Positions 16,414 through 25,994 of a stretch of 45,388 nucleotides of DNA are shown piece by piece; positions within the stretch are counted from its first letter, which is position 1, and each line of letters begins with the position of its first letter. The notes below the pieces were generated by a model, which made no database searches, was not told the DNA's origin, and worked only from the letters and a program-made list of their open reading frames with translations. The position numbers and the translations under genes are program-made. Source of the stretch: Aequorivita soesokkakensis (GTDB lineage Bacteria > Bacteroidota > Bacteroidia > Flavobacteriales > Flavobacteriaceae); assembly GCF_001641085.1 (NCBI RefSeq), contig NZ_LXIE01000022.1, positions 1 through 45,388 on the forward strand, in the 5' to 3' direction.

Positions 16414-17583
16414 TTAATTGTAAAAATTTAAAAATTCCTGTTGCTGTTTTTCAATATTAAACTCTTTTTCTACTCTTTTTCGTGCGTTTTCAGATATTAA
16501 TTGTTTTTCATTATTTGATAAGCTTAAAACCCTTAGCATCGTATCCGCTAAGCATTGTGCGCTGTAATCTGGAAATATCCATCCCGTTTTCCCGTCCACA
16601 ATATTTTCCGGTAAACCTCCTTTGTTTGAAACTATACACAATTTGCCCATTGCCTGAGCCTCCAAAACAGCATTGCAAAAACCCTCATTCAAACTAGGTT
16701 GAATATATATATCTGCCTTTTTTAATTCCTCCAAAGTATCCCTGTGAGTCATTTTTCCGCAAAATACAACTTCATTTTGCAAACCAAATTCATGCACCAT
16801 ATATTTATAGCGCTCGGTTTGTTTTTGGTCGCCATCGCCAATTATGGAATACTCAAAATCAATCTCTTTCTTTTTTAAAATTTTCATTGCCGCTATTGCC
16901 AAATCAAGACCTTTAATCCAATTAAGTCTTGCAATGGTGACAATTTTAAGAGTTTTCGGAATTTCAATACAATCGGTCTTTGGCAACAAATCCAATTGAA
17001 CTGCAGGCGTTATTATTGCAAAGGGGACATTTTCATTCAACCCCATGTGTTGAACTTTAAGCAATAGATAATTCGAAATACTATGCACTTTATCAATGTG
17101 TTTCCACAGTTTCGCATAACAGCCGGGATTTTTAATTGGGTAAACATTTATATCAAACCCCCTAAAGCTCACCGCCATTTTTGCATTTATGGCTTTTGCA
17201 ACCGTTTCGCTGCCTATGGCTTGTGTTGCAAACCCAAAGTGAAGCCAGTCCAATTCTGCTTTAAGCAAATGGGCATTCAGATAAATTTTCTTTAAAATTT
17301 GGGATAACGTGCTGCCTTCTTTTTTTTCCAGTTTAATATATTTTAAAACACGTTTAAGATAAAATAGCAATAATAAGTATTCCTTTATAAAATAAAATCC
17401 CTGCAATAACGGGTTGGAGCTTACTTGCGGCCCAACCACTACTGGGCAGAGATTGAACTTTTTATCTTTCTTTTGGCAATACAGTATTACTTCAAAACCA
17501 TTCCTTATAAGTCCCTCAATCTTGGATCGAAAAAAGGTTTCGGAATATGCCGGGGTGCTGGAAAGTACAATACCTATTCGCAT
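16414..17583 (-). CDS. Glycosyltransferase, GT4 type
   Basis: 389 residues. MRIGIVLSSTPAYSETFFRSK at the start is the 'P..SETF' pattern of one GT4 subgroup. Then VSFRGFDINVYP, KVHSISNYL, TIARLNWIKGLDLAI, SIIGDGDQK, FCGKMTHRDTL and the donor-site NEGFCNAVLEAQAMGKL with SNKGGLPENIVDGKTGW. Complete for the family. ATG at 17583, 15 nt after the sulfotransferase gene. Acceptor unknown. Confidence 0.9.
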   Translation of the reverse strand: MRIGIVLSSTPAYSETFFRSKIEGLIRNGFEVILYCQKKDKKFNLCPVVVGPQVSSNPLLQGFYFIKEYLLLLFYLKRVLKYIKLEKKEGSTLSQILKKIYLNAHLLKAELDWLHFGFATQAIGSETVAKAINAKMAVSFRGFDINVYPIKNPGCYAKLWKHIDKVHSISNYLLLKVQHMGLNENVPFAIITPAVQLDLLPKTDCIEIPKTLKIVTIARLNWIKGLDLAIAAMKILKKKEIDFEYSIIGDGDQKQTERYKYMVHEFGLQNEVVFCGKMTHRDTLEELKKADIYIQPSLNEGFCNAVLEAQAMGKLCIVSNKGGLPENIVDGKTGWIFPDYSAQCLADTMLRVLSLSNNEKQLISENARKRVEKEFNIEKQQQEFLNFYN

Positions 17584-17598
17584 TATTTGGAAGTGATT

Positions 17599-18450
17599 TT
17601 ATTCAACTATGGGGTATAATTTACATTCAAAAAGTTTCAACATCCCATTTATCTGCCGCATTTCTTCCACGGTGAATTTTTGATCATTTTTGGCATTATC
17701 AATTATTGTGCTCTTAGGATGTGTTTTTGAGGATGGGCGTTTGTACTCACTTTCAATATTGGTTATTGGAGTTATATTAAAATCCTTACAAAGATTGAGA
17801 AAAACCTGTAGATCATTCCGCAAATCCTCGTGTTTAATTACGCGATGTTTGTATTGATAGGGCTCAAAAACCTGCAATGACAATACGTTCTCCAAGCACC
17901 AACGCAAGGTAAGAATTTCTAAAGCGCTTAAATTTTCAGTTTTTAGAAGGTCAAAATTGAATTTTTCCTTTACTAGTTTTACCAATTCCGGTTGACTTTT
18001 GAAGTGATCCAAATTATACAACCATGGAAATTTTACACGCTGTTGGGAAGCAATAACATCGTACGGGTTTCTGATTATATGAATTACTGGAATTTTAAAC
18101 GTTTCACTCATGTATTTCGCAGAAAGATTGGCCCGCACAAATTTGATGATGTATTTTTTGGGAAGAAAAGGCCAAAGATGCATTTTGTATTTGCGGTTGC
18201 TCACCTGCCCTATCCAATCACTGTCCACACGATTACTGAAAACCTTTTTTAAATATTGATGCACTTTTGGAGCTTCTTCTTTACGTTTTATCCATCGGTC
18301 ACAGAGCAGTTTTCCTTTTTCTGTATTGAATTCGTGCTCCGGTTCAAAAAGCATTCTATATCGAAATTGGCGCGCAATTACTTCACTCAACCAACTGGTT
18401 CCGCTTCTGGCCGAACCCGTAATGATTAAATGTTTGTTGAAGCGCTTCAT
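17599..18450 (-). CDS. Sulfotransferase (PAPS-dependent)
   Basis: 283 residues. The 5'-phosphosulfate loop is TGSARSGTSWLSEVIAR (about 11-27). The 3'-phosphate-binding part is IIRNPYDVIASQQR (about 130-143), with the conserved Arg and Ser. It resembles the Sulfotransfer_1/3 group that uses 3'-phosphoadenylyl sulfate to sulfate carbohydrates. Complete and uninterrupted. It sits between two GT4 genes (gaps 15 and 4 nt), so it belongs to the same transcript. One of five sulfotransferases here. PAPS-making genes are not in the window. Confidence 0.85.
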   Translation of the reverse strand: MKRFNKHLIITGSARSGTSWLSEVIARQFRYRMLFEPEHEFNTEKGKLLCDRWIKRKEEAPKVHQYLKKVFSNRVDSDWIGQVSNRKYKMHLWPFLPKKYIIKFVRANLSAKYMSETFKIPVIHIIRNPYDVIASQQRVKFPWLYNLDHFKSQPELVKLVKEKFNFDLLKTENLSALEILTLRWCLENVLSLQVFEPYQYKHRVIKHEDLRNDLQVFLNLCKDFNITPITNIESEYKRPSSKTHPKSTIIDNAKNDQKFTVEEMRQINGMLKLFECKLYPIVE

Positions 18451-18454
18451 AAAT

Positions 18455-19507
18455 TTATTGTGTCAATTTTTTATATAAAGCTTCATAAGCTCTAACTTCC
18501 TTTTCCAAAGAATGATTTTCTTGAATAGTTTGAACTCTTTTTGCTGCTAAAACTTCTCTTTCTTCTTCTTCCAAATTGTAAATCTTCATTGTTTTTTCAA
18601 CCAATTCACTGGTGTCTTTTAACGAAAAAATACTTTCAGAATCCAACAAATATTTCGCTCCGCCACCCGAATCTGAGCTCAGTACAGGCACACCGCAGGC
18701 CAAAGCCTCCAATATGGAAACAGGCATTCCTTCTTGAAAGGAAGCAAGCATAAAGACATCCAGATTTCTGAAAAATTCCGGCAGCTCTTTGTTTTCAATA
18801 AATCCATGAAACTGAACACGATTTTTTAAATTGTATTTAAATATATGTTTATCCAAAAGCTTTCTGTATTCCTCTTCTTCATTTCCATACAAGTGCAAAA
18901 CCACATTTTCTGGAAGATCTTTTAATGCTTCAACTATAAAAAGTTGGTTTTTATTAATGCCTATATTCCCGATACATCCAATATTAAAGGTTTGACGCAG
19001 CATTTTTTCCAAAGGCCTAAAAACTTCAGTATCTACACCGTGGGGAATGAAAGTAATTTTTTTTCCAAATAAAAATGAATCAAAAAACCGCTTTTTCATC
19101 TCGGGATTGTCATAAGCAATATGGTTTGCCAATAAACTTTTCAGTTTCCATCTTTTGGACCAAGCATTATTCTTTTTAGTATATAGATATTTCACATTTG
19201 AAAACCTGCAAGCCAAAGGTTCCAAATAATTGGATTTGTAGTCCCAGGAATGAAGAATGTCTATGCTATTTTCCTTTAAAATTTTACGTAAACCAATAAT
19301 ATCCTTTTTTTTATTTCCAGTAAATTCAAAGGTAAGGCGACGATCAATAGGAAATACATTTGGAATATTTTCAGGAAATTTTTCAACGCATATATAGGGA
19401 TCAAAAAGCGTTTTATCTATTTTATTGAAAAGTGACAACAAAACATATTGACTACCTGCTGTTTTAAAATTAGGAATAGTATATAAAATCTTTATCCGCT
19501 TATCCAT
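18455..19507 (-). CDS. Glycosyltransferase, GT4 type
   Basis: 350 residues. KILYTIPNFKTAGSQYVLLSL at the start, FIPHGVDTEVFRP, NIGCIGNIGINKNQLF, LHLYGNEEEEYRKL, FHGFIENKELPEFF and the donor site FQEGMPVSILEALACGVPVL with SDSGGGAKY. Complete GT-B enzyme. ATG at 19507 overlaps the end of the asparagine-synthase-like gene by 8 nt, a sign of translational coupling. Confidence 0.9.
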   Translation of the reverse strand: MDKRIKILYTIPNFKTAGSQYVLLSLFNKIDKTLFDPYICVEKFPENIPNVFPIDRRLTFEFTGNKKKDIIGLRKILKENSIDILHSWDYKSNYLEPLACRFSNVKYLYTKKNNAWSKRWKLKSLLANHIAYDNPEMKKRFFDSFLFGKKITFIPHGVDTEVFRPLEKMLRQTFNIGCIGNIGINKNQLFIVEALKDLPENVVLHLYGNEEEEYRKLLDKHIFKYNLKNRVQFHGFIENKELPEFFRNLDVFMLASFQEGMPVSILEALACGVPVLSSDSGGGAKYLLDSESIFSLKDTSELVEKTMKIYNLEEEEREVLAAKRVQTIQENHSLEKEVRAYEALYKKLTQ

Positions 19508-20888
19508 TTTTCCTGTTTTTGTTCCAAACTGCCAAGGTAAGCAACATGCTTAAAGGATGGGAATACTTTACGGCATCCACATTTTTAAAGTGATTGTAAA
19601 ACTTCGCAATTAAGGGTTTCGAAATAAAAGGATGCAAATTTTCGGAAAAAAGATGATCCTGTAATTTTTCGTCGTTCTCCATACCCAAAAACTGAAGCTC
19701 CCAATTGCGCTGCACATAAGGTTTCCCTATTGCTTCTTTGATTGTTCGATTCAACTTATTTCCAGCTCGATAAGGCAAATTATGTGGCGTTATATTTTTT
19801 TCAAAAGTATAAAGGTTGAAGGGCTTTTGGGCTTCCCAAGTTATTTTTGCCAATTGCGGATTTTGCTGTTTTATATAGGCAATCTGCAACCTTCTATCTG
19901 CCAAAAACTCTTCTGGAACTGTACAGATAAATTGACACATTCTATCATCGTAGTACGGAAGGGAAATAGGATGCGCAGCTTCAAAAACTGAAAGATTTAT
20001 GGAAGTCCACCGTGGCGCCCAATACATACTTTTAAAGGCTCTGAACTTGGCGCTTGTATTTTGAATGTCAATTTTATTAAGCAAAGTCGCGATCCTATCT
20101 TTTAAATACGAGTCAAAATCGCCATCCAAGCTCCATTCGTCCCAAAGCGCTTGGGCGAGTTCCATCCCTCCTTTTTTAACTACCTTTTTTAAAATCATGG
20201 GCATCAATTGTTCGCTGGCAATTCCTTCGGGAGCTCCACGGTCAAAAAGCACATCGCCCCAATGGCCCAGGGAAAAAACACCTTCCATTTTTTTGAAGTC
20301 TTCCAAAACAGCCATTTGCCGTGGATGTGTAAATTCGGAATAGCAATTATTTATTGCAACCAGCTCCTCTAAGTTTGGCCATAGGTACCCAGCCTCAATT
20401 TTAAATTCCTTAAAATCAAACCCGCAACTTTTGGCAATTTTTTTTGCAATATTACTTTCGGGATATCCTCCCTTAAAAGAGTAACTATAGGAAGTTACTG
20501 AATTCTTTAATTTTGAGATCGCGATTGCCTGCGTTCTACTGTCCAACCCGCCCGAAAGGGGGAGGATTACTTTATTATCTTGAAGTTGTTCCGCAATAAT
20601 TTGCTCGAAAAGGGAAGTAAATTCCTCTAAAGCCTTTTCAAAAGTAATATCCCGCTGATTATATTGCCATTGGAACCAAGGTTTGCTTTCAATCAAAATA
20701 CCGCTTTCATCAACCAAATTTTGGGAAGCAGGCGCCAAAACTTTTTGATTTTTCCAATAGGTATCCGTATCCAAAAAAAAACCCGTCGCAACAAAAATAC
20801 AAATAGCTTCCTTGTCCAATTCTTTATCCCCTTCCACTTGAACAAAGTGTTGGCGGCTGGGAATTATTGGGGTTTTAATAGTTGACAT
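19500..20888 (-). CDS. Asparagine-synthase-like amidotransferase, glutaminase domain reduced
   Basis: 462 residues. The ATP-pyrophosphatase loop LSGGLDSRTQAIA (SGGLDS at 112-117) and the later RWTSINLSVFEAAHPISLPYYD match the synthase domain of AsnB-type proteins. Only about 100 residues precede the loop, and the catalytic Cys-2 of the N-terminal glutaminase is missing; VATGFFLDTDTYWK looks like the remnant of its end. Such truncated AsnB relatives occur in polysaccharide loci and are thought to amidate uronic acids or similar acids. With a TviB-type dehydrogenase upstream, an amidated hexuronic acid is a reasonable guess. Free ammonia or a partner glutaminase would be the nitrogen source. 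Confidence 0.82.
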   Translation of the reverse strand: MSTIKTPIIPSRQHFVQVEGDKELDKEAICIFVATGFFLDTDTYWKNQKVLAPASQNLVDESGILIESKPWFQWQYNQRDITFEKALEEFTSLFEQIIAEQLQDNKVILPLSGGLDSRTQAIAISKLKNSVTSYSYSFKGGYPESNIAKKIAKSCGFDFKEFKIEAGYLWPNLEELVAINNCYSEFTHPRQMAVLEDFKKMEGVFSLGHWGDVLFDRGAPEGIASEQLMPMILKKVVKKGGMELAQALWDEWSLDGDFDSYLKDRIATLLNKIDIQNTSAKFRAFKSMYWAPRWTSINLSVFEAAHPISLPYYDDRMCQFICTVPEEFLADRRLQIAYIKQQNPQLAKITWEAQKPFNLYTFEKNITPHNLPYRAGNKLNRTIKEAIGKPYVQRNWELQFLGMENDEKLQDHLFSENLHPFISKPLIAKFYNHFKNVDAVKYSHPLSMLLTLAVWNKNRKNG

Positions 20889-20970
20889 TGGGTTTTGTAA
20901 TATTCGTAAAAGTAATTAATAATTCTCTGTGAAAATAAAAAGTATTGCCGTGAAAAACAGCGATATTGTT

Positions 20971-22164
20971 TTACAAACTATCCAAAATCCTGAAATATAA
21001 AACCTCCATTTCATCTATCATTTGAGCTTCATTATGCTGAGCTTCTACCTTTATCCGAGCTGATTTACGAATATCCTCCAACCTATCTTCAGAAACCAAT
21101 AAAAAGGAAATAATTGCTTTTGCGAACGCTTCCGGGCTTCGTACAGAAACCAACCAACCCGTTTCATTGTCAACAATCAATTCCTCTACGCCACCACATT
21201 TTGTTGAAATAACCGGAAGACCCACGGCCATAGCCTCCACGGCAATGTTTGGCAAGCCTTCTATTACTGATGGCAACAGCAGTAAATCGCTTTGCCGCAT
21301 CATTTCGTAAACTTGTTTTTGGGGAACTCTTCCTGTAAACTGAACATATTCTTTTATTCCTAAGTCATCAACCAAAAACTGCAGCTCCTCATTTCCTTGT
21401 CCGCCCACGATAGTATATTCAAAACTGATATTCTTCTCTTTTAAAATAGCACAGGCCCGTAAAGCATATTCATACCCTTTGACCCAGTGTGGCCTCCCGA
21501 TGGAAAGCAATTTTAAGGTTTGGTTTTTTCTATAATTGAAATTAAACGGCAGTTTTTCAAAATCAAAACCGGAATAAACAACTTTATCAATTTTATTTGG
21601 CGAATGAAAAATTTTGTCCCCAACCTTTGAAATTGCTTGCGATACAGAATGAAAACCATCTATATTTGGGTAGAACTTTTGCAATTCTGAATAGTTTTGA
21701 GCATCTACAAATGGGCGAACATTGTTTTGAAAACCTCTTTGGCTTAAAATAGTTTTTATTTCTGGATTTGTTATTGCATCCCTACATATTTCCAAAAGTG
21801 ATGGCCACTGAATGTGAAGTATATCTGGGTTAATTAATTGGATTGCCTTATTAAAATTTTCCCTTTTTAATCTTTCTAAATTTCTAGTGAACAAATATTC
21901 AAAAGTTTGAAAAAACTGATTGAAATCGCCAACTTTAAATAAAGTCTGTGCTGCAATTTTTAAAGAATGAAACAAAAGATCCATAGGCTTTTCTGAACCA
22001 CCCAAAGCCATATAATTAACTCCTTTTACTTTTTGTTTCAAGCTGTCATTGAAGCCAATGATATAAACGGCGTGCTTTTTTGCCAGTCCTTCTGCCAATC
22101 TATTTATAAATGGCGTGGTTTTTAGACTGCCATCAAAAAGGACTATGGTCAAGGATTCTTTCAC
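20971..22164 (-). CDS. Glycosyltransferase, GT4 type
   Basis: 397 residues. TIVLFDGSLKTTPFINRLAEGL, HIQWPSLLEICRDA, KLLSIGRPHWVKGYEYALRA, TIVGGQGNEEL, FTGRVPQKQVYEMM and the donor site VIEGLPNIAVEAMAVGLPV with STKCGGVEELIVDNETGW. Start is GTG at 22164, which overlaps the TGA of the preceding gene in a 4-nt GTGA overlap, so coupling is very likely. An 82-base gap of plain AT-rich sequence follows before the asparagine-synthase-like gene. Confidence 0.9.
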   Translation of the reverse strand: MKESLTIVLFDGSLKTTPFINRLAEGLAKKHAVYIIGFNDSLKQKVKGVNYMALGGSEKPMDLLFHSLKIAAQTLFKVGDFNQFFQTFEYLFTRNLERLKRENFNKAIQLINPDILHIQWPSLLEICRDAITNPEIKTILSQRGFQNNVRPFVDAQNYSELQKFYPNIDGFHSVSQAISKVGDKIFHSPNKIDKVVYSGFDFEKLPFNFNYRKNQTLKLLSIGRPHWVKGYEYALRACAILKEKNISFEYTIVGGQGNEELQFLVDDLGIKEYVQFTGRVPQKQVYEMMRQSDLLLLPSVIEGLPNIAVEAMAVGLPVISTKCGGVEELIVDNETGWLVSVRSPEAFAKAIISFLLVSEDRLEDIRKSARIKVEAQHNEAQMIDEMEVLYFRILDSL

Positions 22165-23162
22165 TTTTTAGGGATTATATTTTTGAAAACTCTTTGGACG
22201 GAAATTATTTCATTTAAAGGGGAAGACAATTTTTTAAATAGAAAATAAGTCTTTTCCTTTTTCAAATCTTGTACTTCCGCTTCAGTAAAAAGAAGGTTTT
22301 CCTTAAAATATTTCTTAAGTTCCCCAGAATCCATGCCAGAAGTATTAACAATATCGCGCAACAAAAGCTTTATACCTTCCACTTTGTTTCCCGATAAAAA
22401 CGTATTGGGATGCTCGCTAAAATTTGTAAATTTCTTTATAAAATCTGCAGCGTCATAGGCATGATAGTGCAATACATTTCCAGCATTTAGGGTTTCGGCT
22501 TTACTTCCATCGATTCTTTTAAATCTATGAACATTATGTGGGATAATTCCTTTTCCTATTCGAACCGCTCCCTTTCCGAGATGTTGCCCATACCACCAAG
22601 AAAACTTTTCTGAAGTTTTGGTAAATGGGTTGAAAAGGTTTTTGTGAAAATCCTCCCCTTTTTTCTGTTTCCTATTTTTTTTAAATAGCGTTTCCTCCAA
22701 AAAAACATTGCCATAGCTTTCCTTTTGCTGAAGGGCTTCAAGGGTTTTAAAATTTATAACCTCAACATTTTCATCAATTCCTTCGAAAAAAGATTTCAAA
22801 TTTGAAGATTCTTTAAAATCTGTGCAAATTAATTCGTCCGCATCCAAAGAAATCAACCAATCAATCCCTTCCTTTTCACATTGCTGTTGTGCATCAAAAG
22901 TGTTTAAACATTGTCGGGCGGTATGGTGTTCTTCTGCTTGGGATGTGAATTTTTCAAGATATTCCAAATGCGCATACTTTTTTGCAGATACCGAATCATT
23001 AATGGTCACAAAATCGAGGTCTGAAATGGATTCCTTTCCATTGTCAGTAGTATTGTCAAAATATACAAATATGCGGTCCGCGCCAATGGTTTTATGGTAA
23101 AACAAATTGTTTCGCAACAAGCGTTCTTCGTTTTTTACGGTAAGCACCACAGCAATTTTCAT
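22161..23162 (-). CDS. Glycosyltransferase, GT2/GT92-like
   Basis: 333 residues. KIAVVLTVKNEERLLRNNLFYH at the N-terminus, GADRIFVYFDNTTDNG, and the metal site DWLISLDADELI. The layout, with an early 'hkt-GAD' and a late His-rich GIIPHNVHRF and VLHYHAYDAADFIKKF, is that of the GT92-like Glyco_tranf_2_4 group, whose bacterial substrates are poorly known. It ends by overlapping the next gene by 4 nt. Confidence 0.82.
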   Translation of the reverse strand: MKIAVVLTVKNEERLLRNNLFYHKTIGADRIFVYFDNTTDNGKESISDLDFVTINDSVSAKKYAHLEYLEKFTSQAEEHHTARQCLNTFDAQQQCEKEGIDWLISLDADELICTDFKESSNLKSFFEGIDENVEVINFKTLEALQQKESYGNVFLEETLFKKNRKQKKGEDFHKNLFNPFTKTSEKFSWWYGQHLGKGAVRIGKGIIPHNVHRFKRIDGSKAETLNAGNVLHYHAYDAADFIKKFTNFSEHPNTFLSGNKVEGIKLLLRDIVNTSGMDSGELKKYFKENLLFTEAEVQDLKKEKTYFLFKKLSSPLNEIISVQRVFKNIIPKK

Positions 23163-23165
23163 GGT

Positions 23166-24038
23166 TCAATAAGGTTTCAACAATTGAAAACGATAGTAAA
23201 GATAGAGTTTCAAATAGGCAACGGACAACTTATTTTTACGGGAAACCCTATCGCGCACTCTTTTAAAAAAACGATGGATATATGGTTTTCGAGCTTTCTG
23301 CAAGGCATTATCTTTTTTGGTAGCCAGATTTATAAACTTTATATGCTCCCAAAAGTATTCAGATAGGTATTTTAAGGTTTTGGAGTCTAAATTTGAAAGG
23401 TTTTTCAATTCCTGCCGAAAATAACTTAGGGTGCTGTCATTGAAAGCCAATTTTTTGCCGTGAAAAAATTCGTGATAAAAAACCCTATCACCAATTATCC
23501 GGAATTTCCCGAATTTTGAATCGTGAAGTTTGCTCTTATCTATTTTATGAAATAATGCGGAACTCACATTAAGAACTGGGCAATACAATATCAAGTCTTC
23601 ATTTAAAATTGCTTCATTACCTTTCATAAAAGCAGGATGCGACAGTTCTTTTCCATCAATTTTTTCATTAAAAACAATTGTTTTTGCAACGCTCATATCG
23701 CAATTTTGCAATTGTTCCAATTGAGTTTCCAAGAAATTAAGCTCGCTGCGGTCATCGCTCTCAGCTATCCATATATAATCACCTTTCACCAGCTCCAATC
23801 CTTTTTTCCATTGCTTGAAGGGAGAGCCATTGTTTTTTTTATTTAAAACGAAATGCGAGACTTTTGAATGATTTTCGTAAGCTTTTAATATGGAAAGGCT
23901 ATCGTCCGTTGAGGCATCATCAAGAATTATAACTTCTATATTTTGATGAGTTTGGTTGAAAATAGTCTCCAACCGCTCCTGAAGATATGGCGCGTGATTG
24001 TAATTGGGCAGGATTATGGAAACCAAATCGTTCTTCAT
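23166..24038 (-). CDS. Glycosyltransferase, GT2 type
   Basis: 290 residues from the ATG at 24038 (MKNDLVSIILPNYN); an in-frame TTG at 24056 would add six residues unlike the family. SIILPNYNHAPYLQERLETI, EVIILDDASTDDSL and YIWIAESDDRSE (metal-binding DD) define the GT2 domain. The C-terminal third is basic (RFFKRVRDRVSRKNK). It is separated from the next minus gene (ending 25032) by a gene of opposite orientation, so its transcription must either pass through that gene or start anew at about 24.1 kb. Confidence 0.88.
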   Translation of the reverse strand: MKNDLVSIILPNYNHAPYLQERLETIFNQTHQNIEVIILDDASTDDSLSILKAYENHSKVSHFVLNKKNNGSPFKQWKKGLELVKGDYIWIAESDDRSELNFLETQLEQLQNCDMSVAKTIVFNEKIDGKELSHPAFMKGNEAILNEDLILYCPVLNVSSALFHKIDKSKLHDSKFGKFRIIGDRVFYHEFFHGKKLAFNDSTLSYFRQELKNLSNLDSKTLKYLSEYFWEHIKFINLATKKDNALQKARKPYIHRFFKRVRDRVSRKNKLSVAYLKLYLYYRFQLLKPY

Positions 24039-24159
24039 TGCCAACAAACTTAGCAAAAATGTGTCAAGACATTTCTATAAAAAAATAATTGTTGCAACAT
24101 TTTCTTCGTATAAAAGCAATAAATAATATCTTCCCCAAAGAAAATCATTTTCATAAACT

Positions 24160-25053
24160 ATGAAGAGAAATATTCTGGTTACGGGCGCCCATCGTTCCGG
24201 TTCTACTTGGACAGGCAAAATTATAGCTGAATCCAAACAAGTTCGGTATGTGCAGGAACCATTTAATCTTGCAATTAAAAAATATAAAACTCCGCTAAAA
24301 CATTGGTTTGAACATTTAAATTCTGAAACTGAGGCAAATTATCAAGAAGTGGTTAAAAGATATTTACAATCATTTTATTCAACTTCGTTTCAAACTTCAT
24401 TTCAAAATTTAAAGCAAATAAGATCTGCAACAAATCTTTATTCCTTCCTTTTGGATGTAAAAAGAAGAAACACTTGCAGAACTCTTTTTAAAGACCCTAT
24501 TGCCTTAATGGCTGCTGAGTGGTTTTACACTGAAATGAATTGTGATATAATTTTGACGATCCGCCATCCCGCAGCTTTTATAGCGAGTTTAAAAGTGAAG
24601 GATTGGCAGTTCAATTTCAACAATTTTTTAAAGCAGGATATTTTGATGCAGAAATATTTGGAAGCTTATCGGAACGAAATCGTTGAACAAGCTGCTTCCA
24701 AAAAAGATATTATTGAACAGGGAATTTTATTGTGGAATGTACTTCATTATACAATTTTACAGTATCGTGAGAAATATTGCAATGAATTGTACTTTGTGAA
24801 ACACGAGGATTTATCTATAGACCCTCTTGATGAATTTGAAAAGATTTTCAAATTTCTGCAACTTAATTTTTCTGAAGAAATAAAAAATAAAATTAAGGAA
24901 ACCACTACTTCAACTATTAATACAACCCATAAAAGGGATGCCAGACAAAATATAAAAACTTGGAAAGATAGACTCTCCAAGGAGGAGATTGGGAGAATTA
25001 AAGAAGAAACCCGTATTGTTTGGCAACATTTTTATTCAGAAGAGGACTGGTAA
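24160..25053 (+). CDS. Sulfotransferase, lone plus-strand gene inside the minus-strand locus
   Basis: 297 residues. 5'-phosphosulfate loop LVTGAHRSGSTWTGKIIAE (from about residue 6), 3'-phosphate site LTIRHPAAFIASLKVKDW (about 140), and YFVKHEDLSIDPL. Similar in type to the sulfotransferase at 17599-18450. It is the only plus-strand gene between 6.0 and 45.2 kb. Its last 22 nt overlap, tail to tail, the 3' end of the minus-strand GT2 gene 25032-25994. The 5' gap (24039-24159) is AT-rich; no consensus promoter is clear. Its base composition looks slightly more AT-rich than its neighbours, by eye only. Confidence 0.85.
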   Translation: MKRNILVTGAHRSGSTWTGKIIAESKQVRYVQEPFNLAIKKYKTPLKHWFEHLNSETEANYQEVVKRYLQSFYSTSFQTSFQNLKQIRSATNLYSFLLDVKRRNTCRTLFKDPIALMAAEWFYTEMNCDIILTIRHPAAFIASLKVKDWQFNFNNFLKQDILMQKYLEAYRNEIVEQAASKKDIIEQGILLWNVLHYTILQYREKYCNELYFVKHEDLSIDPLDEFEKIFKFLQLNFSEEIKNKIKETTTSTINTTHKRDARQNIKTWKDRLSKEEIGRIKEETRIVWQHFYSEEDW

Positions 25054-25994
25054 AAATTCTTTCCCGACAAAACCTTGGTCTTTAAACTCGCTAATTTTGG
25101 CAATGCATTGGAAAGTGGCAATTTTGTAACAAAAACAACATAAGCATAGAAACGTTTTCCTTTCCATTTCCGTAATTCTGAAAACAGTAGCTTCACAAGT
25201 TTTTTGTCAATATTTTCGCAGCTCATCACAGAAATCATATTGCTTATTATGTGTGATGTAACGCCTCTACTCACACGTTCATCTGTTTTAAAATTTGAGT
25301 TGAATAATGCCTCAGAAATTATTTGGAACGACTTCAATTTTTCGCCAATCATTTTAGTTTCACCCTGCCCTGAAAGTTTATCTGCACCTGAACTGTCATA
25401 ATAAACCAACGCTTCTTCCAAGCCAACTATTCTATTATGCTGAATCGCTACAGTAATATCAAATGCATAATCTTCCCACGATCTATTATTTAGCCACTGC
25501 AAACCATTTATTTTATGACAATCCCAAAGACATCCGCCCGTGCCCCATGGTCGGGCCTTTAAAAGCACATATGGCAGAATATGCTTTACAAATTTCGTGT
25601 TTCCACGTCTTGTTCCGATTTCCTTTTCGTTCACGTCTATCTCAATACCTTGGGCATAAACCATAACAATTTCTTTTTGTTCAGAAAATGGCTTTAATGC
25701 TTTTTCTAAAAACTCTGGATGCCAATAATCATCACAATCCAAAAAAGCAACAAAATCGCCTTTTGCAATTGCCAAACCTTGATTTCTGGAATAGCCGGGA
25801 CCGGAATTTTTCTTGTTTCTTATATAAATAACATCAACCCTTTCAACAGATAGTAAAACTTCGGAGCAATCATCCACAACTATAACTTCAATATTTGAAT
25901 ACGTTTGTGCAAAAACAGAATCCAAACACCGCTCAAATTTTTTGGGGCGGTTGTAATAGGGAATAATTACCGAAACCAAGCTATTTGTTTCCAT
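25032..25994 (-). CDS. Glycosyltransferase, GT2 type
   Basis: 320 residues. VSVIIPYYNRPKKFERCLDS, IEVIVVDDCSE, RNQGLAIAKGDFVAFLDCDD with the DxD-type metal site, and WGTGGCLWDCHK. A complete GT-A transferase. Its ATG lies inside the end of the preceding gene (14-nt overlap, coupling likely). Its own 3' end overlaps the convergent sulfotransferase gene by 22 nt. Confidence 0.88.
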   Translation of the reverse strand: METNSLVSVIIPYYNRPKKFERCLDSVFAQTYSNIEVIVVDDCSEVLLSVERVDVIYIRNKKNSGPGYSRNQGLAIAKGDFVAFLDCDDYWHPEFLEKALKPFSEQKEIVMVYAQGIEIDVNEKEIGTRRGNTKFVKHILPYVLLKARPWGTGGCLWDCHKINGLQWLNNRSWEDYAFDITVAIQHNRIVGLEEALVYYDSSGADKLSGQGETKMIGEKLKSFQIISEALFNSNFKTDERVSRGVTSHIISNMISVMSCENIDKKLVKLLFSELRKWKGKRFYAYVVFVTKLPLSNALPKLASLKTKVLSGKNFYQSSSE

